Source of the DNA: Acidobacteriota bacterium
GTDB lineage: Bacteria; Acidobacteriota; Thermoanaerobaculia; Multivoradales; SZUA-115
Reading direction: 5' to 3'
Assembly: GCA_003231035.1 (NCBI GenBank)
Contig: QIHU01000124.1
Location: 1 to 8,829 of the forward strand
Length of the DNA stretch: 8,829 bases
Positions 1 through 6,400 of this stretch are shown piece after piece (position 1 is the first letter of the stretch; each line of letters begins with the position of its first letter). Below the pieces are notes generated by a model. It was not told where the DNA came from. It worked only from the letters and a program-made list of their open reading frames with translations, and did no database searches. A program made the translations under genes and the position numbers.

Positions 1-462
1 CCTCGCCAACCGATCCCCGACCGGCAAGGCGGTGGCAAGACCGCTCAGATCCACCACCGGTAACGGCGGCCGCGCCGATCGATGAACGCACTGTACCGGC
101 TCCCCCGCCTCCGTCTCGAAGGTCGTGCGCAAGGACTCGTGGCGCTGGCAGATCTCCTCCAGACTACGCCTGAGAACCTCGACGTTCAGTTCCCCTTCCA
201 AGTCCATCCTAAAGAGCAGGTTGTAGGTCGCCAGGCCCGGTTCGATCCGGTCGAGGAGCCACAGCCTCTGCTGCGCGAAGGAGGTCGGTTCCCGGCGCTC
301 CCGCTCGTCGGTCCCTACGTCGACCACCGACCCTACTCGCTGTGGCCGCCCCAGCCGCTTCATCAAGCGATCCGAAAGATCGCCCTTGGACGAAGGTGGG
401 CTCTCCGGTGGCGCCTCTGTCGCTTCCATCAACCCACCGCGCACCGCTTCTGGCCCACTCAT
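1..462 (-). CDS. Downstream NRPS subunit, N-terminal part of a condensation domain (cut by window edge)
   Basis: The frame starts at ATG 462-460 and stays open for 154 codons to the window edge, so the rest of the gene lies outside. Residues 1-60 are a linker rich in Pro, Glu, Ser and Arg, starting MSGPEAVRGGLMEATEAPPE, with a possible short helix at SSKGDLSDRLMKRLG that could act in subunit docking. A condensation domain begins at residue 61: C1 motif SFAQQRLWLLDR, then C2 motif RHESLRTTF at 107-115, then LPVVDLS at 134-140. It is similar to the C domains of the preceding protein. The catalytic HHxxxDG motif falls beyond the window, so activity cannot be judged. The start is well supported by the ATGA overlap with the upstream stop and an excellent ribosome binding site. 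It is expected to accept the chain from the module 3 carrier domain and continue elongation, which makes it the fourth C-containing or later module of the line. Confidence 0.93.
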   Translation of the reverse strand, partial: MSGPEAVRGGLMEATEAPPESPPSSKGDLSDRLMKRLGRPQRVGSVVDVGTDERERREPTSFAQQRLWLLDRIEPGLATYNLLFRMDLEGELNVEVLRRSLEEICQRHESLRTTFETEAGEPVQCVHRSARPPLPVVDLSGLATALPVGDRLAR

Positions 463-3400
463 CGCCCACCTCCCGTGGCATAGCTCTTCGCCCCGTCATC
501 CGCAACCTCACTGACTTCGACGACCGCGTCGCGCGCCTCCAGCTCCCCGAGCTTGGCGATGAGTGCCTCGATCGTCGGTGCCTCAAAAAAGACTCGCAAC
601 GGAACTTCCAGTCCAAAGAGCTCTTCGAGCTTGGCAACCACTCGTGTCGCCGCCAACGAATGGCCTCCCAGTTTGAAAAACGAAGCATCAACACTGATTC
701 GATCGAGGCCGAGAACCTCACGCCAAAGATCGGCCACCAGTTCTTCGAGCGGGGTACTGGGAGCGACGAAAGCGCCGTCGGCGACCAATCGGTCGGTCCC
801 CGGTTCGGGCAACGCCCCTCGATCGAGCTTGCCGTTGCGAGTCAACGGTAGGCGCTCCAAGACCACGAAGGCGGAGGGCACCATGTGGACCGGCAAGCGA
901 GCGCCGAGGTGGCGACGAAGTTCCTTGACCTCAACCGCGCCCGTGCCACTCTCGACCAGCCAAGCGACCAGTTGCTTCTCGTCGGCCACCCCGCGCACCC
1001 CCGCCGCCGCGTCCACGACCCCCGGGCAACGCCGCAAGGCCACCTCGACCTCACCCAACTCGACTCGGTAGCCACGCAGCTTGACCTGATGATCCAGCCG
1101 ACCCAGAAAGTCGAGCCGCCCATCGCCGCGCCAGCGCACTCGATCACCCGTGCAATAGAGCCGTCGCCCCCGCTCACCGCTGAACTCGTCCGGCACGAAC
1201 GAAGCCGCCGTCAACCGGGGTCGGCCCAGATAACCGCGCGCCTGCCCTTGCCCGCCGAGCAAGAGCTCGCCGGGGACTCCGCGCGCCACCCGGCGCCGGT
1301 GTCGATCGACCACGTAACTGGTGGATCCGGCGATCGCCCGACCAATCGATGGCGGTTGGGCGCTCTCGACTTCCACCAGGTCGAAGGTCGAATAGGTCGT
1401 GTCTTCCGAAGGACCGTAGAGGTTGTAGACCTTTTCGACCGCGGGCTGCTGGTAGACCTCGCGCGCCAGCCGCCTCGGCAGCGGTTCGCCAGCGAGATTC
1501 ACCGTCTGAACGCTGTCCGGCAAGTCACCAAGATTGAGCAACGCGGCGAGCGCCGAAGGCACAGTGTTGATCAATCTGACTTCGTCGCGAGCGGGCAGCG
1601 AGCGCAGCGCTAGCGCGTTGTCGGCCAAGATCACGGTACCGCCGAGACAGAGGGGGAAAAAGATTTCGAAAACCGAGAGGTCGAAGCAGATCGAGGTCGA
1701 GGCCAGCACTCCGCTGAGTTCCTCCTCGCCAAACTGGGTGGCGGCCCAGCGCACCATCGCCACCGCACTCACCAAGCGGATCGCCACCGCCTTGGGCCGG
1801 CCCGTCGAACCCGAGGTGTAGATCAAATGGGAGAGGTTGGCCCCCGCTGGAGGCAAGCCCGCTCCCGCGTTCACTTCCGCCAGCGGTTCACTCTCTTGGC
1901 GCTCCGATGAGCGGACATCGAGCAACGGAATCTCCAACCGTTCTAGCCACTCTCTAGCTTCGCCGTCGTTCACCACCAAGAGGGCACCGCTGTCCTCCAG
2001 CATGTAGGTCAGGCGCTCGTTCGGGTAATCGGGATCCAACGGCAAATAGGCGCCGCCAGCCGCGTGGACCGCCAACATCGCCACCACCAGCGCGGCGCCG
2101 CGCGGCAGAAGAATCGCCGCCACCTCGTCCGGCCCGAGCCCTGAGCGCACCAGCCGCCGGCTCAGCTCTTCGACCCGCTCCAGCAGCTCGCGGTAACAGA
2201 TCCGCTCTTCGCCGACGATCAAGGCCACCGCTCGCGGCTTCGCTAATGCCTGCTCGGCGAACAACTCGATCAGCGAAGTCGCCGAAGCAAGGCCAGGCGC
2301 ACGGTGGAGCGGACACTCCCAGTCGCGCAGCTGGGCAAGCTCCGGTTCGGTCAACAGCGGCAGTTCCCAAAGCCCTACTTCGGGATCGCTGAGGGCGGCG
2401 CTGAGCAGAGTCTCAAAATGGGCTAGTAAGCGCTCGGCGGTCGCGGGGTCGAAGAGGTCGGTGGCGAATTCGACCTCAGCGCACAAGGCGCCCTCGGCCC
2501 GGCTCAACGACAAGCACAAGTCGAATCGAGAGGCCCCCGGATGGACCGCTTCCACCTGGGCCACCAGGTCGCCGGTCAGCTCGAGACGGCTGGCGGTCTC
2601 GGTGTCGAGCGAAAGCATGACATCGAACAGCGGAGAGCGCGAAAGGTCGCGCTCGATGCCCAGCTCTTCAACCAGACGATCGAAAGGCAGATCCTGGTGG
2701 CTCAGCGCCTCCATCATCTCTTGGCGGGTGCGTTCGAGCAGGGTGGAGAAGGAGGGGGAGCCTCCCAGCTCACTCACAAAGACCAAGGTGCAGGCAAAGA
2801 AACCGATCAACCCTTCGACTTCGGCTGGGCGCCGGTTCGCGACCGGAAAACCGGTGATGAATCTTTCCTGGTCCGAGTAGCGTCCCAGGAGCGCCGAAAA
2901 GGCCGCCTGCAAGACTACGAAGGGGGTAAGACCATGGCCACGGCCAAAGGCGTTGAGACGCTCGCCCAGCGCCCCTTCGAGCGGCCGCCGGACTACCGCA
3001 CCAGCGTAGCTCTGCACCGGCGGCCGCGGTCGATCGGTCGGTAACTGGAGGATCGGTGGCAGGTCGGCCAACCGTCGGCACCAGAAGTCTAGCTGCGGCT
3101 CCAACGCCTTCCCCGAGAGATGGCGCCGCTGCCACAGGGCAAAGTCACCGTACTGAATCGGCAGCGGGGCCAAGGGTGAGCCCAGTCCAGCCAGCATCGC
3201 CGGGTAGAGCGTTTGGAGTTCCCGGAGCACCACGCTGCTGGACCACCCGTCGCAGATGATGTGGTGCAGAGTCATCAGCAGGCGGTGACGGCCAGCGCCC
3301 AGCCGCAACAACCGTTGGCGCAGTAGGGGTCCCTTCGCCAAGCTCAGAGGCTGCCGAGCTTCGAAAGCGCCCAGGCGCGCCGCGACCCTCTCAATTTCGC

Positions 3401-6400
3401 TCACCGGCAGGGTGGAGAGATCGATCACCGCGAGCTGCACCGAAGGTGGCTGGACCACCAGGTACGGATCTCCTTCTCGCTCTTCGAACACTGTGCGGAC
3501 CGACTCGTGTCGCCCTTGGATCTGGCGCAACGATCGAGCCAATGGCTGGACCGAGAGGGGCCCGCGGAGGTGGAGTGCCAACGGCACGTTATAGGTCGCC
3601 GTGTCGGGGCTGAAGCGGTCGAGGAACCAAAGCCGCGCTTGCGCCGACGAGGCCATCACCGCCGCCTCCGGCAGCCGCCTGGGGATGGCACCGCCATCCA
3701 GCTCTTCCGCTCGCGGGTCACCCAGAGCCCGCGCCGCTTCGACCCTCTCGGCCAGGGCCGCCAAGGAACCGGCGTTGAAGATTTCCCGCAGTGCGACAGC
3801 GGCAGCTAGGCCACCGCGGATCCGCGACTGCACCTGCACGGCGAGCAGTGAATGGCCGCCGAGGCGGAAGAAATCGTCGTCGAGCCCGATGTCGGTTGCC
3901 GCGAGGCCGTCGACCTCCAGCACTTGGCTCCAGATCCGCGCTAGGGCGAGTTCCACCGGCGTCCGCGGTGCCCTCCCCGCGCCAGCCGCAACGGCGGCGG
4001 CGCGCCCCAGGCGGACCAACTCGCGTTCGTCGAGCTTGCCGCTCGGCGTCATCGGCAAGCGACCGAGAAGGGTAAAACTCGCTGGAATCATGTAGGCGGG
4101 GAGCTTCTGGCTGAGGTGGTCTGTCAGCTCTCGGGCCACCAGTTCTGGGTTCCCCAGCCCCTCTCCAGCCTCGCGTCCTCCGGGGACCACCATGGCCGCC
4201 AGGCGACGACCACTCCCTTCGCCCACGGCGACCACCGCCGCCGAGGTCACCCCAGGAAATTCAAGCAAGCAACTCTCAATCTCGCCGAGTTCGAGGCGAT
4301 AGCCGCGAATCTTGATCTGCTTGTCGATCCGACCCAGAAACTCGATCTCGCCATCGGCACGCGTCCGCGCCAGATCGCCGGAGCGATACAGCCGCGCCCC
4401 TGGGATGCTGGCAAAGGGGTCTGGAACAAAAGCGAGCGCGGTGCGCCTCGGCCGGCCGAGGTATCCGCGCACGACGCCACCGCCGCCAATGCAAAGCTCC
4501 CCCGCGAGGCCGATCGCAGCCACCGCCGCGCCACCGACGAGCACCTGAACTCGGCCCCCCAGGATCGGACGGCCGATCGACGGTTCTCTTCCGGTTGCAT
4601 CCGGGAAGACTCGTCCCCAGCTACTGCACACAGTCGCTTCGGTGGGGCCGTAGTTGTTGTACACCGGCCACGCCGACGCCGATGTTGGCAGCCGGTGCAA
4701 GCGATCACCGGCCGTTTGTAGGCAACGCAGCCACGGGCCAGGAACCACCCCCGTGGCGAAGATCGCTTCCGCCATCGGTGTGGGCACCCAACTCACGCTC
4801 AACGCCCGCTCCTCGATCCACCGCGCCAGCTCCCGGGGCGAGCTGCGCACCTCGTCATTCGCGATCTCCAGCCGCCCTCCCGTGGCCAGCACCGGCCAGC
4901 ACTCGAAGACCAGAGCGTCGAAGGCGGGACCGGACATCGCGGAACAGCGGTCCTCGGCCTTCAACCGATAAGCCGATCGGTACCACGCCACCAGGTTCGA
5001 CAACGTCTCGTGGGCGACCGCGACCCCTTTGGGTTTTCCGGTCGAGCCCGAAGTGAAGATCACATACGCGAGGTGATTCTGGCGCGGTTCGCAGGCCGGT
5101 TTCAAAGGGGTGGGGCCGCGCGCCACGACCCGCCAACCCTGGCCTTCGATCTCGATCTCACTACCGCCGAAGAGGCGCGTGGAGCGACGCCGACCGCCGC
5201 GAAAAATCACCGCCACAGCCTCGCTGTCGCACAACATTTCGTCGCCGCGACGGTCGGGAAAGATCGGATCGAGGGGCACGTAAGCACCCCCCGCCTTGAA
5301 CACCGCCAGCATGGCGATCACCATCTCCGGCGAGCGATCGAGCCACAGGCCCACCCGGCGCTCTGGAGCGACGCCGATGCGACGAAGGCCCCGAGCTAGA
5401 TCTTCCGCTCGGCGATCGAGTTCACCGTAACTCAACTGGTTGGCGCCCCCCACCAGGGCGACCGCGTCCGGCGTCGAAGCGGCCCTCGCCTCGACCTGAC
5501 GGTGGACGAAGATCTCTTCGGCGGCAGGCCAGGCGGTGTCATTCCACTCGTGCACCAACTGGTGGCGCTCGGCCGGTGAGACCAAGGGCAGCTCGCGCAA
5601 CGCCAGCTCGGGCCTGGCGACGGCGGCGGCGAGCAAGCGCCGATAGCCTCGCGCCATGCGGCGAATGGTGGTGGCGTCCCAGAGTTCGGCGCGATAGTCG
5701 AAGGTGAGTTCGATCTCGTCACCGCGCTGCTCGGCGATCACCGAAAGCTCTGCGATCGCCTCGCCGGTTTCCAACTCCCGCCACTCCAGGGTGAGCCCCG
5801 GGCTCAACTCGGCCGGCGGAGTCGCGGCGTTCTGCATCACGAAGAGAACGGAGGTCAGCGGATTCAAGCTGGCGCCGCGTCCCCTGACTAGCTCCTCGAC
5901 CAGCCGCTCAAAGGGCAGATCCTGATGCGCCAGGGCGGCCAGCACCCGATCCCCCGCCTGCGCCACCACACCGAGAAAGCTCGCGTCCTGCTCCAGTTGA
6001 ATCCGTAGCGGCAGGGTGTTGACCATGAAGCCGATGAGCTCTTCGCTCTCCAGATTCTGGCGATTGGCGATGGGGCAGCCGACCACTAGATCCGCGAGCC
6101 GGCCCCAGCGCCCCAGCAGCGACGCCAGCGCGGCGAAGAGGGCGCTGTAGAGCGAGCTGTCGACCTTGCGGCCGAGGGAGAACAGGCGACTACAAAGCTG
6201 CGCGGGAAGTCGTTCGACAACCCGTCCCGCGGTGGTGGACTCGATGCTCGGGCGCGGGCGATCGGTCGGCAGTTCGAGAAGCCGCGGAGCGTTCTCCAGC
6301 TCACCGCGCCAGTAGCTGAGCTGGCGCGCCAAGACCTCGCCGGTCAAGGTAGCGCGCTGCCAGGCGGCGTAGTCCGCGAACTGTAGGGTTGGCTGGGGCC

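Noticed and set aside
82..483. Plus-strand frame across the junction as a possible small gene
   Set aside because: It overlaps the condensation domain start and the coupled ATGA junction on the other strand, and its product shows no family motif.
209..721. Minus-strand frame of 170 codons spanning the junction of the two NRPS genes
   Set aside because: It is a different frame from both real genes, whose C and carrier domain motifs account for this DNA; its translation is arginine/serine rich and lacks motifs.
885..1613. Plus-strand open frame of 242 codons opposite A3
   Set aside because: It is antisense to conserved A3 core motifs, with no family resemblance and no plausible independent role.
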